Below, one piece after another: positions 35,341 to 43,761 of a stretch of DNA of 64,000 nt. Below the pieces are notes generated by a model. The model ran no database searches. It was not told the DNA's origin and worked only from the letters and a program-made list of their open reading frames with translations. Source of the stretch: Niastella sp966211305 (GTDB taxonomy: Bacteria; Bacteroidota; Bacteroidia; Chitinophagales; Chitinophagaceae); the NCBI GenBank assembly GCA_966211305.1, contig CBIHPC010000009.1, positions 1 through 64,000 on the forward strand, in the 5' to 3' direction. Both the position numbers and the translations under genes were made by a program. The first letter of the stretch is position 1. Every line of letters begins with the position of its first letter.

Positions 35341-36840
35341 ATGCCAAATGTTGGTAAGATCAAGCAGATCATCGGTGCTGTAGTAGACGTGCAGTTTGAA
35401 GGAAAACTCCCTGAAATTTACAATGCGCTTGAATTAAAGCGCCAAAATGGTGAAGTGCTGGTATTGGAAGCACAGCAACACCTGGGTGAAGACAGCGTTC
35501 GTTGTATCGCCATGGACGGTACCGAAGGCCTGGTGCGGGGAATGGTTGTAACAGATACCGGTGCTGCGATTGCCATGCCAACCGGCGAAGCTATCAAAGG
35601 CCGTTTGTTCAATGTAACCGGCGACCCTATCGATGGATTGCCTGCTGTACCTAAAACGAATGGTCGCCCCATTCACAGCAAACCCCCTGCATTCGAAAAC
35701 CTGAGCACTGCTACTGAAGTATTGTTCACAGGTATCAAAGTAATTGACCTCATTGAACCATACGCAAAAGGTGGTAAGATCGGTTTGTTTGGTGGTGCGG
35801 GTGTAGGAAAAACCGTTTTGATCCAGGAGCTGATCAATAACATCGCAAAAGCATATTCCGGTTTATCAGTATTTGCCGGTGTGGGTGAAAGAACCCGCGA
35901 AGGTAATGACCTGATGCGCGAGATGATCGAAGCCGGCATTATGAAATACGGCGAAGAATTCATCCATAGTATGGAGAAAGGCGGCTGGGACCTGAGCAAA
36001 GTGAACATGAAAGAGCTGTCTGATTCAAAAGCCACCTTCGTATTCGGACAGATGAACGAGCCCCCGGGCGCCCGTGCTCGTGTGGCACTAAGCGGTCTTA
36101 CCATCGCTGAGTACTACCGCGATGGCGACGGACAGGGCAAAGGCCGCGACATCCTGTTCTTCGTTGACAATATCTTCCGTTTCACCCAGGCTGGTTCCGA
36201 GGTTTCGGCGCTGCTGGGACGTATGCCTTCTGCCGTGGGTTACCAACCTACGCTGGCTACCGAAATGGGTCTGATGCAGGAGCGTATCACATCTACCAAA
36301 AACGGTTCAATTACATCGGTTCAGGCGGTTTACGTACCAGCGGATGACTTAACCGACCCCGCTCCGGCTACTACCTTCGCCCACCTGGATGCTACCACCG
36401 TATTAAGCCGTAAGATCGCTGACCTGGGTATCTATCCTGCGGTTGACCCGCTTGATTCTACCAGCCGTATCCTTACGCCGCAGATCGTTGGTGATTCACA
36501 TTATAACACTGCCAACCGCGTAAAACTGATCTTACAACGTTATAAAGAGTTACAGGATATCATCGCCATCCTCGGTATGGATGAGTTGAGTGAAGAAGAT
36601 AAACAAACCGTATTCCGCGCCCGTAAAGTACAACGCTTCCTGTCGCAACCTTTCCATGTGGCTGAGCAGTTTACCGGCCTGAAAGGGGTACTGGTGCCCA
36701 TCGAAGAAACTATCCGTGGTTTTAACATGATCATGGACGGTGAAGTAGATGAGTATCCTGAAGCAGCGTTCAACCTGGTAGGTACCATCGACGATGCTAT
36801 CGAAAAAGGTAAGAAGCTGTTGGCTCAGGCCCAGGGTTAG
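35341..36840 (+). CDS. atpD: F1 ATP synthase subunit beta
   Basis: A 499-residue catalytic subunit. Walker A GGAGVGKT is at residues ~151-158; the catalytic-loop GVGERTREGNDL and Walker B DILFFVDNIFRFTQAGSEVS follow; PSAVGYQPTLATEMG and the nucleotide-pocket SRILTPQIVG are standard. It forms the nucleotide sites of F1 on the cytoplasmic face of the inner membrane. As usual in Bacteroidota it is placed with atpC and away from the other subunits. The gap to atpC holds a repeat element, unusual inside such a tight pair. Confidence 0.97.
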   Translation: MPNVGKIKQIIGAVVDVQFEGKLPEIYNALELKRQNGEVLVLEAQQHLGEDSVRCIAMDGTEGLVRGMVVTDTGAAIAMPTGEAIKGRLFNVTGDPIDGLPAVPKTNGRPIHSKPPAFENLSTATEVLFTGIKVIDLIEPYAKGGKIGLFGGAGVGKTVLIQELINNIAKAYSGLSVFAGVGERTREGNDLMREMIEAGIMKYGEEFIHSMEKGGWDLSKVNMKELSDSKATFVFGQMNEPPGARARVALSGLTIAEYYRDGDGQGKGRDILFFVDNIFRFTQAGSEVSALLGRMPSAVGYQPTLATEMGLMQERITSTKNGSITSVQAVYVPADDLTDPAPATTFAHLDATTVLSRKIADLGIYPAVDPLDSTSRILTPQIVGDSHYNTANRVKLILQRYKELQDIIAILGMDELSEEDKQTVFRARKVQRFLSQPFHVAEQFTGLKGVLVPIEETIRGFNMIMDGEVDEYPEAAFNLVGTIDDAIEKGKKLLAQAQG

Positions 36841-36969
36841 TGAGCTGATTAGCTAATTTGCTAATTAGCTAATGCTTAAACGCGGCCTTCAATTTTCGAA
36901 TATTTGAGAGCCTGATATAATTTAGTCTGTTACACAGAGAGAATTAGCACATTATCATATTAGCACATT
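36841..36969. repeat. Arm-core-arm element between atpD and atpC
   Basis: Left arm TTAGCTAATTTGCTAATTAG, right arm ATTAGCACATTATC and ATATTAGCACATT; the right arm ends at the atpC ATG with no gap. The core holds CGCGGCCTTCAATTTT, the exact reverse complement of 16 bases in the element next to dnaJ (47465-47480). Confidence 0.75.
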
Positions 36970-37227
36970 ATGAATTTAGAGATTTTAACTCCGGAAAAAA
37001 AGCTGTTCAGTGGTGAAGTGTATGGCGTTCAACTGCCGGGTATAACCGGTTTGTTCGAAGTGCTCGATAAACACGCTCCGCTGGTAAGCGCGCTGAAATC
37101 AGGCCGGGTAAAGGTTTTAAAAGATAAAAGCAATCACCTGGCCTTTTACGAGATCCAGGGCGGATTTGTTGAAGTGCTCGACGGTAAAACAACTGTGCTG
37201 GTAGAAGGCGCTTCCGTTGTTGGATAA
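36970..37227 (+). CDS. atpC: F1 ATP synthase subunit epsilon (short form)
   Basis: An 85-residue epsilon subunit made only of the N-terminal beta-sandwich: MNLEILTPEKKLFSGEVYGV, LPGITGLFEVLDKHAPLVSA and a final VEVLDGKTTVLVEGA. The C-terminal helical pair that inhibits ATP hydrolysis in Escherichia coli is absent, as is common in this phylum. It connects the F1 head to the c-ring rotor. Downstream there is a strong terminator. Confidence 0.93.
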   Translation: MNLEILTPEKKLFSGEVYGVQLPGITGLFEVLDKHAPLVSALKSGRVKVLKDKSNHLAFYEIQGGFVEVLDGKTTVLVEGASVVG

Positions 37228-37263
37228 CAGACTTTGAAGCTTTCAGCCAGATTCAATTATACG

Positions 37264-37296
37264 TCTCCCCCGTTTTGCCGGGGGAGATTTTTTTTT
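37264..37296 (+). terminator. Terminator after atpC
   Basis: TCTCCCCC and GGGGGAGA form an 8-bp GC-rich stem with an 8-base loop, followed by nine T. Confidence 0.92.
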
Positions 37297-37371
37297 GGCT
37301 TCCCCCCGCCCCCCGCCGGTGGAGGAGGGAGATGAAAGCCCGGGCATTAGATCTGGTGTAAGGTTCAGGAC

Positions 37372-37404
37372 AAAAAAAAATCTTCCGCCAGAGGAGCCGG
37401 AAGA
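37372..37404 (-). terminator. Terminator for the sugar-transferase operon
   Basis: On the minus strand TCTTCCG, a 10-base loop and CGGAAGA are followed by nine T. Between it and the gene lies another GC-rich hairpin (CTCCCCC ... GGGGGATG). Confidence 0.8.
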
Positions 37405-37464
37405 GATATCGCAAATATAATATGTAAAGACTCCTCCCCCTCCGGGGGATGCGGGGAGGTGGCC

Positions 37465-38547
37465 TCAGGCATTCGACTTTTGAATAACGGCTGATGGCTT
37501 ATTGGCCATAAGCCAGATATCGTACAGCAGGTCCGATTTATCGGCGCCCGGTTCAAGCGACGCATCGGCCGGCAGAACCGCTTCGCTGTTCTTTTGCGCC
37601 TGCCAGCCGGTTATACCGGCAGCGGCCAGGAAATGACCGGCGCCTTCATTGGTGGTGAGCCTTGCTGCTTCATATAACGGCAGCGCACGGTGCCCAACCA
37701 GTGAAAGATGCCCCAGCCATACGTTCAGCAGTTGCGGCAGCTCATCGAGGCTCGTCTTTCGCAGGAATAAACCAATTCTGCTGATGGAAGCGCCGTTCTT
37801 CTTTTTATCGGCGTCCTGTATAATGGTGTTGAACTTAAACAAATTGAAAATACGATAACCACGGCCGGTGCGCAGGGTGGAGAACAGGACCGGTCCGCCC
37901 GTGTCGAGTTTCACCGCCAGCGCAATCAGCAGCATTACGGGGCCAAGCGCCAGCAGCAGGGTAGAGGAGATGAGCACATCGAGGCCTCTTTTTGCAACCG
38001 CACGTACGCTGGGGTACCTACGAAATACCGTTTCCACTTTGCTAACCTGTGGCTGCTGCAGCCGTTTTTGTTTCATCTGCTTCAGGAAGTTCACTTTGCG
38101 CAACAGTTCTGCGGGGGCAAATTCATTCAGCACTATCAGGTCGTCGATGAACTCATATCGTTTAAAGCGGGTCAGTTCCTCTTTCGATAAACCGGTCGCC
38201 TCAACAATGAAAGGCACATCGGCCATTACTTTATGGTCATAGATGAATTTATGCAGTTCTACCAGGTGCTCCGTGCCCTGTGCAGCTTCAGCAATGATCA
38301 TATCGGGAATGGTTACCGCATCCTGTTTTTTCAGCAAACGCTTCAGGCTGAAAATGGCGCCTTCGGCAGAATTGCTGGCGTAACCAAATTCAAAAGCGGC
38401 TTTCAGTTTGGCTGAATTGCGGGGTTGGGTACCTACATAAAAGAACTGCAACTTACCGATGTCGGTCGGTTCTTTTTCGGCTACAGGCAAACTATAGCGT
38501 TTGTACGTATCGATTAGTTTTTTCGTGGGTAGAATTGAAAGATCCAT
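37465..38547 (-). CDS. Exopolysaccharide-type sugar transferase with N-terminal pseudo-receiver domain
   Basis: About 360 residues from the ATG coding MDLSILPTKK. Residues ~190-350 are a bacterial sugar transferase (undecaprenyl-phosphate priming enzyme): RGLDVLISSTLLLALGPVML is the membrane helix, FKFNTIIQDADKKKNG takes the place of KFRTM-DA, and FLRKTSLDELPQLLNVWLGH followed by LSLVGHRALPLYEA is the active-site block (usual form VGPRP, here VGHRA). Residues ~30-150 have the alternating pattern of a response-regulator receiver (IPDMIIAEAAQG, VPFIVEATGLSKEE, IDDLIVLNEFAPAELLRKV) but lack the acidic pair and the phospho-Asp. The next gene upstream encodes a true receiver. The enzyme probably starts polysaccharide synthesis under some protein control. 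Confidence 0.85.
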   Translation of the reverse strand: MDLSILPTKKLIDTYKRYSLPVAEKEPTDIGKLQFFYVGTQPRNSAKLKAAFEFGYASNSAEGAIFSLKRLLKKQDAVTIPDMIIAEAAQGTEHLVELHKFIYDHKVMADVPFIVEATGLSKEELTRFKRYEFIDDLIVLNEFAPAELLRKVNFLKQMKQKRLQQPQVSKVETVFRRYPSVRAVAKRGLDVLISSTLLLALGPVMLLIALAVKLDTGGPVLFSTLRTGRGYRIFNLFKFNTIIQDADKKKNGASISRIGLFLRKTSLDELPQLLNVWLGHLSLVGHRALPLYEAARLTTNEGAGHFLAAAGITGWQAQKNSEAVLPADASLEPGADKSDLLYDIWLMANKPSAVIQKSNA

Positions 38548-38577
38548 AGAAGACAATTTAATTGATCAATCCCGGCA

Positions 38578-38976
38578 TTAGCCGGCTTTCACTGTCGAAA
38601 CCGGTACAACCCTGCTCATGACTTTCTGAATTGTTTCGTTTAATTCAAGCGGATTAAATGGCTTCGTATAAAAATCTGAAATACCATATTTCAGGCATTT
38701 CGCTGCTGTAACCTCCTTATCGAGCGATGACAAAACCACCAGGGGAATATCCCGGTAAAGCGCGCTCGAAGAAAATTCTTCGATCAGTTCCCAGTCCTGC
38801 ACATCGGGTAACTGCGGGTCAACGATGATCAGGTCGGGCAGGTTCTTTTTCGATAACCAGAACATAGCCGAACAGGCATCGGGCGCGGTAACAACCTGGT
38901 ATTCCTTTCCCAGTACCGTGTGCAATAAAAACCTTATCGCTTTGCTGTCGTCAATTGCCAGAATACATCTCTTCAT
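38578..38976 (-). CDS. Single-domain response regulator
   Basis: A 132-residue stand-alone receiver with intact active site: acidic pair in ILAIDDSKAIR, phospho-acceptor Asp in LIIVDPQLPDVQDWE, the switch Ser in VVLSSLDKEV and the Lys in DFYTKPFNPLEL. No output domain. It lies 30 bases before the sugar-transferase gene, whose own N-terminal domain is a receiver look-alike, so the two may interact, for example as a phospho-controlled partner. The cognate kinase is not in this window. Confidence 0.92.
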   Translation of the reverse strand: MKRCILAIDDSKAIRFLLHTVLGKEYQVVTAPDACSAMFWLSKKNLPDLIIVDPQLPDVQDWELIEEFSSSALYRDIPLVVLSSLDKEVTAAKCLKYGISDFYTKPFNPLELNETIQKVMSRVVPVSTVKAG

Positions 38977-39573
38977 TATCGTTCATTAAGTGAAAACAAT
39001 TTTTCGTTTTCCGATAAGACATAAGGATGCGTTCGGTTCGCACAGGCATTGGAATACAGATTCCGGGACATAGATATGGCTGTCGGAAATCATATTACAA
39101 AATGTACAAAACGGCTTTACAGGATTGTTAGATTAACTTTTTTAAGGTGTTAACCAGTTTGGGGGGATTTTCCAGGGATTTGTGGTATGGTAATCTGTAA
39201 AATCTTTCGGTCTTCAAGGGATAGGCACAATAAAAGTAATAACAAAATCCAATAAAGCAAATACCCGGCGGCACGTAGTAAAAAAATATATATAAATGCT
39301 TAGTTATAAGGCGTTCGCTAAGTGCTGATTAGGTAACAGTTTGATTATTAGTACTATTTATCCACATGCATTGTTGTTATTACGCCGATCGTATCTTGCT
39401 GATTAATAGTTGAATAGTTCAGCTGTAATTAGTAACATCTTAACATTAATTAAGTTCGGTTGCATGTAATTTGCGAATGTGCGCCGCCTGCCAGAACTGC
39501 GGGGATTTACTAATTTGCATGTTAATAAGGAATCGTAAGTTCCATCTGGCCAAAACTCAATAAATATTTTCAG
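38977..39573. other. 597-base gene-free region
   Basis: AT-rich and without a credible frame. It separates divergent genes, so promoters for both must lie here; I find only near matches to TAnnTTTG (TAATTTGC twice near 39465 and 39511). The last 39 bases are the conserved leader shared with rlmI. Confidence 0.5.
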
Positions 39574-39578
39574 ATGAA
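39535..39578 (+). promoter_or_regulatory. Conserved 44-base leader, copy 1
   Basis: GTAAGTTCCATCTGGC followed by CAAAACTCAATAAATA and TTTTCAG runs into the ATG. It matches 40 of 44 bases of the stretch before rlmI (55601-55644), including CATCTG ... CAGATG, an inverted pair that includes the start codon. Confidence 0.75.
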
Positions 39579-40140
39579 AAAATATATACTGACCGCCTGT
39601 TTAATAGCCATGTTTAGTGTTGTAGCTGTAGCCCAGGATGGGGAGATGGAGCCGGAGCGCAGGGGTTTTGATAAGGAAAAACTGTTCTTTGGCGGGAATT
39701 TTGGTTTAGGTTTCGGCAATGTGTCAACGCTGGTAAATGTATCACCGCAGGTAGGCTACCGGTTCAACCGTTATCTGGCTGCCGGCGCCGGAGTCAACTT
39801 TATTTATTCGAGCTACAAGTACGAGTGGTTAGATTATAAAGAACAATTTGGCGTAGCGGGCCTGAATATCTTCGGCCGGGTATATCCTATAGAATATATC
39901 TTCTTTCAATTGCAGCCGGAGGCGAATTATACATGGGGCAAACAGAAAGCGTTAAGCTCCGATGCAGAGTATAAACTCGACAGTAAGATCGTTCCGTCGT
40001 TATTGGGTGGCATTGGTGCTGCGATCCCTGCCGGCCGTGGTTTCTTTATTGTAAGCGCCAACTACGATCTGTTGCAAAATGAGCGCAGTCCGTATGGCAG
40101 CAGAACGTTCTTTAACTTTGGGTATAACGTAGGATTTTAA
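39574..40140 (+). CDS. Outer-membrane beta-barrel protein
   Basis: A 188-residue exported protein with signal peptide (ILTACLIAMFSVVAVAQ) and strands of a small eight-stranded barrel: LFFGGNFGLGFGN, VSPQVGYRFNRYLAAGAG, FGVAGLNIFGRVYP, FFQLQPEANYTWG, and a C-terminal strand RTFFNFGYNVGF ending in Phe as barrel proteins usually do. Family members of this size are common in Bacteroidota; specific function unknown. Its leader is shared with rlmI. Confidence 0.8.
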   Translation: MKKYILTACLIAMFSVVAVAQDGEMEPERRGFDKEKLFFGGNFGLGFGNVSTLVNVSPQVGYRFNRYLAAGAGVNFIYSSYKYEWLDYKEQFGVAGLNIFGRVYPIEYIFFQLQPEANYTWGKQKALSSDAEYKLDSKIVPSLLGGIGAAIPAGRGFFIVSANYDLLQNERSPYGSRTFFNFGYNVGF

Positions 40141-40267
40141 TTTGATAATGTGATAATTCGATAATGTGATAATGAAATACAGGTTTTCGGATCGCTTCGC
40201 GTGAACCTGCCATTTATAGTGACTGATCGATCTTAATCGTTATCAAATTATCGAATTATCACATTGG
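40141..40267. repeat. Arm-core-arm element (GATAATGTGATAATTCG word)
   Basis: Left arm GATAATGTGATAATTCG plus GATAATGTGATAAT; right arm TTATCAAATTATCG plus AATTATCACATT, the complement of the left words. Core: CAGGTTTTCGGATCGCTTCGC ... with AGGTT/AACCTG pairing and CATTTATAGTGA, a 12-mer also in the core between dnaJ and grpE. Lies between convergent genes and could act as a two-way terminator. Confidence 0.78.
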
Positions 40268-40269
40268 CT

Positions 40270-40809
40270 TTACCCGATCTTGTTGAAGATCTCAACAGGC
40301 GTTTCACAAAAGATAATTCTTTCTTCTATTGCCTCATAAAGAAAGTCTTCTTTCTGCAGGTGAAGTAAATGCAGCCTGAGGTGGTTGTAAAAACCTTCCG
40401 AGTTCAGCACGTATATTTTTTTATCGTGTATTTTAAGCTGGTTCCAGGTAAGCATTTCAAACAACTCATCGAGGGTGCCAAAGCCGCCGGGGAGTACGAT
40501 AGCCGCATCGCACATTTCATACATCATCTTTTTTCGGGTATGCATATCTGGCACTACAAACAGTTCGGTAAGCCCTTCGTGCTGATGTTCCCATTCAATA
40601 AGTATTTTAGGAATTACCCCCATCACCTTACCGCCATTGCCCAGTACGCCATCGGCAATGGCGCCCATTAAACCTGTATTGCCACCGCCATATACCATAC
40701 GCAGGTTCAGCACTGCTATCAGTTTACCGAGTTCTGCCGCATGCTTCATATATAAGGGGTTCCGTCCGGTCTTTGATCCGCAAAAAACTGCTACCGATTC
40801 AATCTTCAT
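40270..40809 (-). CDS. LOG-family protein (nucleotide 5'-monophosphate phosphoribohydrolase type)
   Basis: A 179-residue Rossmann-like protein of the LOG/TIGR00730 family. Typical motifs: VAVFCGSKTGRNP at the N-terminus, MVYGGGNTGLMGAIADGVL, and the active-site PGGFGTLDELFEMLTW with the PGGxGTxxE signature. Members release free cytokinin-type bases or hydrolyse other nucleoside monophosphates; in bacteria the true substrate is often unclear. Monocistronic. Confidence 0.93.
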   Translation of the reverse strand: MKIESVAVFCGSKTGRNPLYMKHAAELGKLIAVLNLRMVYGGGNTGLMGAIADGVLGNGGKVMGVIPKILIEWEHQHEGLTELFVVPDMHTRKKMMYEMCDAAIVLPGGFGTLDELFEMLTWNQLKIHDKKIYVLNSEGFYNHLRLHLLHLQKEDFLYEAIEERIIFCETPVEIFNKIG

Positions 40810-41071
40810 GCTCGCTGTTTTTTATAGGGACATAGATTGTTAAAAAAATGCCCGTCGGGCTCTAAGATAAAAGGATTATCAGCAATAGTGAAACACAATT
40901 TTATTATCTTCAGACCTAAAGTTTGAACAGAGGAGCGCTGTGGTGTTTGGGTTTTTATGCCTTTGCAAATAAGCGGATGCGCAAACAAAAACGTCGTAAA
41001 CTATCTTCTATTCAGGCTTTTAGGCTATTGAACGTATCCGACTTTATTGAACCGTTTAATCAACGTTAATT

Positions 41072-42598
41072 ATGTCTGCATCGCTGTTATTCTCCTTTGT
41101 GATCGGTTATTTCGTTTTATTGCTGGTTGTTGCGTACTTCACTTCCCGGAATTCAAACAATGATTCATTCTTTATCGGAAACCGTAATTCAAACTGGATG
41201 CTGGTGGCATTTGGTATGGTGGGCACATCGCTGAGCGGTGTAACTTTTGTATCGGTGCCCGGAACCGTAGGTGATTTTGCGGGTAGCGTGCATAAGGGAT
41301 TTGCTTATTTTCAGGTGGTGATCGGGTATTTCTTTGGATACCTCGTTGTGGCCTTTGTGCTGTTGCCGCTGTATTACAAAATGAACCTCACCTCCATTTA
41401 TAATTATCTGCAGAAACGGTTCGGCACCATTGCGTATAAAACAGGGGCATTATTCTTTATTATCTCGCGCACGGTAGGCGCCACCGCCCGCCTGTACCTT
41501 GTGATCTTCGTATTGCAGGAATTTATTTTGAAAAGCTTTGGCGTTCCGTTTATAGTAACCGCGCTTATTATTCTATTGATGATCCTGCTGTACACTTTTG
41601 AAGGCGGGGTTAAGACCATTGTTTACACCGATACTTTACAAACCTCGCTGATGTTGCTGGGGCTGGTGGTAGCTGTAGTGTATATTCTCAACAACATGGA
41701 TCTTTCTGTAGGCGATGCCATGCAAACGCTTTCTGCCAAAGGGTATACAAACATCTTCAATACCGATCCCATGAGCGGCGGGTTCTTCCTGAAACAGATC
41801 ATCGGCGGTATGTTCATTACCATTTCGATGTTCGGCCTCGATCAGGAAATGATGCAGAAGAACATTAGTGTAAAAACGCTGAAAGATTCGCAAAAGAACA
41901 TGATCACCTTTAACCTGGTTAGCGCCGGGGTGAACTTTTTGTTCCTGTTGTTAGGTGGTTTGTTGTACCTGTACGCATTGAACCACGGAGCTGAATATGC
42001 CCAGGCTGCAGGCGGGAAGATGCAATTGTTGAGTGGGAATAAAAACATCATGGGTGACGAGCTTTTTCCCACCATGGCCTTACAGTTTATGCCGCAGGCC
42101 ATATCTATAATATTTATCATTGCGCTCATCAGCGCCCTGTTCCCCAGTGCCGATGGCGCACTGACCGCATTGACCTCGTCGTTCTGTATAGATATGCTGG
42201 GCCTGAAACGCCGCGATGACCTTACCGAAAAACAACAAAAGAAGATCAGGTTAACGGTGCACCTGTCATTTACGGTTATATTCCTTTTTTGTATCATGAT
42301 ATTTTACCGCATTGGCGACCGTAGTATCATCGATAAAATACTTACACTGGCCGGGTATACTTACGGGCCGTTGCTGGGGCTTTTCGCATTCGGCATCCTC
42401 AGTAAAAGAGCATTGCCTTCCACTTATTTAATTACCATCATTTGTTTGGCCGCGCCTTTTATCTGTTATTTTCTTAGCCAGAACTCGGCGAAATTGCTTG
42501 GCGGCTACCAGATAGGTATAGAACTGCTTATCATAAACGGATTACTAACATACCTCGGGTTATTGAGCATTTCAAAAAAAGCTGTGGTAACACAATAA
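41072..42598 (+). CDS. Sodium:solute symporter (SSS family)
   Basis: A 508-residue inner-membrane transporter with about thirteen hydrophobic helices. The N-terminus reads FVIGYFVLLLVVAYFTSRNS then NDSFFIGNRNSNWMLVAFGM, matching SSS proteins; GTSLSGVTFVSVPG is the conserved broken helix 1 where sodium binds, and SALFPSADGALTALTSSFC is helix 8 with the Ser/Thr sodium site. Substrate cannot be named. It is alone; a family hairpin follows its stop. Confidence 0.92.
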   Translation: MSASLLFSFVIGYFVLLLVVAYFTSRNSNNDSFFIGNRNSNWMLVAFGMVGTSLSGVTFVSVPGTVGDFAGSVHKGFAYFQVVIGYFFGYLVVAFVLLPLYYKMNLTSIYNYLQKRFGTIAYKTGALFFIISRTVGATARLYLVIFVLQEFILKSFGVPFIVTALIILLMILLYTFEGGVKTIVYTDTLQTSLMLLGLVVAVVYILNNMDLSVGDAMQTLSAKGYTNIFNTDPMSGGFFLKQIIGGMFITISMFGLDQEMMQKNISVKTLKDSQKNMITFNLVSAGVNFLFLLLGGLLYLYALNHGAEYAQAAGGKMQLLSGNKNIMGDELFPTMALQFMPQAISIIFIIALISALFPSADGALTALTSSFCIDMLGLKRRDDLTEKQQKKIRLTVHLSFTVIFLFCIMIFYRIGDRSIIDKILTLAGYTYGPLLGLFAFGILSKRALPSTYLITIICLAAPFICYFLSQNSAKLLGGYQIGIELLIINGLLTYLGLLSISKKAVVTQ

Positions 42599-42623
42599 CG
42601 TTTTTAAGTTTATTAAATACTAA

Positions 42624-42652
42624 GTGTGGCGCGCTTTTGAGGTGCGCCACAC
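42624..42652. repeat. Covarying hairpin, copy 1
   Basis: An 11-bp stem GTGTGGCGCGC (with one G-T pair) closes a TTTTGAG loop. Within a 25-base core it aligns to the hairpin at 62178-62202 with base changes that keep pairing. No T run follows, so it is not a standard terminator, but it lies 25 bases after the symporter stop. Confidence 0.65.
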
Positions 42653-43083
42653 CTGGTATTGTGTTGCATGATAGTACTTATGCGTTCAAAAAAATAAACG
42701 GCCCGTAAACTAAAACTTTATTTCCCCCGTTTAATACGTACCATTGCAATTACCGTTGTACAGTAAACGAAGAAGATGTTATGCATACAACCGCAAAGCG
42801 CCCTGATTAAGTAGTAAGAATTACCACTAACAATATTTACGATAGCTGGAGTGTTTAGTCTGAGGTCGGGAGGCCATTTTTTGAAGGTGAATGGATTTCT
42901 GACTCCCGACCGATGGCTAAGCAAAAAGCAGCCCAAAGCCCAACACTTAAAGCCGAAAGCACGCTACAAGCTGCAAGTTTCACGCTGCAAGCCGTTGCGG
43001 TAACCCGAAACTCAGAACTTATAACCGGGTTCCTTTATCATCTATATCAACGCTATCAACTTTTCAACTCCCTCTTCAAGGCT
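42653..43083. other. Gene-free region before the O-methyltransferase
   Basis: Holds a hairpin at 42864-42911 (GGTCGGGAG and CTCCCGACC, with inner CCATT/AATGG) and degenerate words AAAGCCGAAAGC, CTACAAGCTGCAAG and CACGCTGCAAGCCG. The O-methyltransferase frame is open back through this stretch, but the residues there are low-complexity and unlike the family. Confidence 0.5.
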
Positions 43084-43091
43084 TATTTTTG
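43084..43091 (+). promoter_or_regulatory. -7 box for the O-methyltransferase operon
   Basis: TATTTTTG fits TAnnTTTG and lies 16 bases before a TTG codon at which homology to O-methyltransferases begins, supporting that codon as the start. Confidence 0.5.
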
Positions 43092-43107
43092 CCAAAATTT
43101 ATCGATT

Positions 43108-43755
43108 TTGGATATAGTCAATCCTCAGGCAGAAGAATACGCCAGCCGGTACACATCACCGGATGATGCTCTTTTGGCGGAAATTGCGGCCAGTACCGCG
43201 GCCACTCATGCCCATGCACATATGTTAAGCGGTCATGTACAGGGGAAGTTCCTCGAAATGATCAGCTGCCTGCTACAGCCCCGGCGGGTGCTCGAAATAG
43301 GCACTTTTACCGGTTATAGCGCCATTTGCCTTGCTAAGGGCTTGTTAAAAGATGGAAAAATACATACAATTGAGCTCCGGGATGAGGATGCATCTGTAGC
43401 CCGGACAAATTTCAATAGGTCAATTGACGCAGGTAAGATAATTTTGCACGTGGGTAACGCGTTAAGCATTATCCCCGGGTTGAATGAAACCTGGGATCTT
43501 GTGTTTATTGACGCAGATAAGGTAAATTATACCCAATATTACCAGTTGGTGTTGCCAATGGTACGGCCTGGCGGTCTGATCATAGCGGATAACGTGCTTT
43601 TTCACGGTCAGGTATTGCAATCCCGCACAGGCGGGATTTCCGGCAAAAATGCCAAAGCCATCCATGCATTCAACGAATATGTTTTGCAGGATGCCCGCGT
43701 TGAGAAAGTTATGCTGACCGTCAGGGACGGATTACTCATGATTCGAAAAAAATAA
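43108..43755 (+). CDS. Class I SAM-dependent O-methyltransferase (COMT-like)
   Basis: About 215 residues from the TTG coding LDIVNPQAEEYASRYTSPDD, the family's usual N-terminus; a start 65 codons upstream would add low-complexity sequence and precede the promoter. Motif I is VLEIGTFTGYSAICLAKGL, followed by KIHTIELRDED, LVFIDADKVNYTQYYQLVLP (metal-binding Asp) and RPGGLIIADNVLFHGQV. These are the caffeoyl-CoA-type divalent-metal O-methyltransferases; substrate unknown. It is 6 bases from the glucosaminidase gene and so heads a three-gene operon. Confidence 0.9.
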   Translation: MDIVNPQAEEYASRYTSPDDALLAEIAASTAATHAHAHMLSGHVQGKFLEMISCLLQPRRVLEIGTFTGYSAICLAKGLLKDGKIHTIELRDEDASVARTNFNRSIDAGKIILHVGNALSIIPGLNETWDLVFIDADKVNYTQYYQLVLPMVRPGGLIIADNVLFHGQVLQSRTGGISGKNAKAIHAFNEYVLQDARVEKVMLTVRDGLLMIRKK

Positions 43756-43761
43756 ACAAGG

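Noticed and set aside
42913..43107. N-terminal extension of the O-methyltransferase
   Set aside because: It encodes low-complexity residues derived from intergenic words and lies upstream of a consensus -7 box; family similarity starts later.
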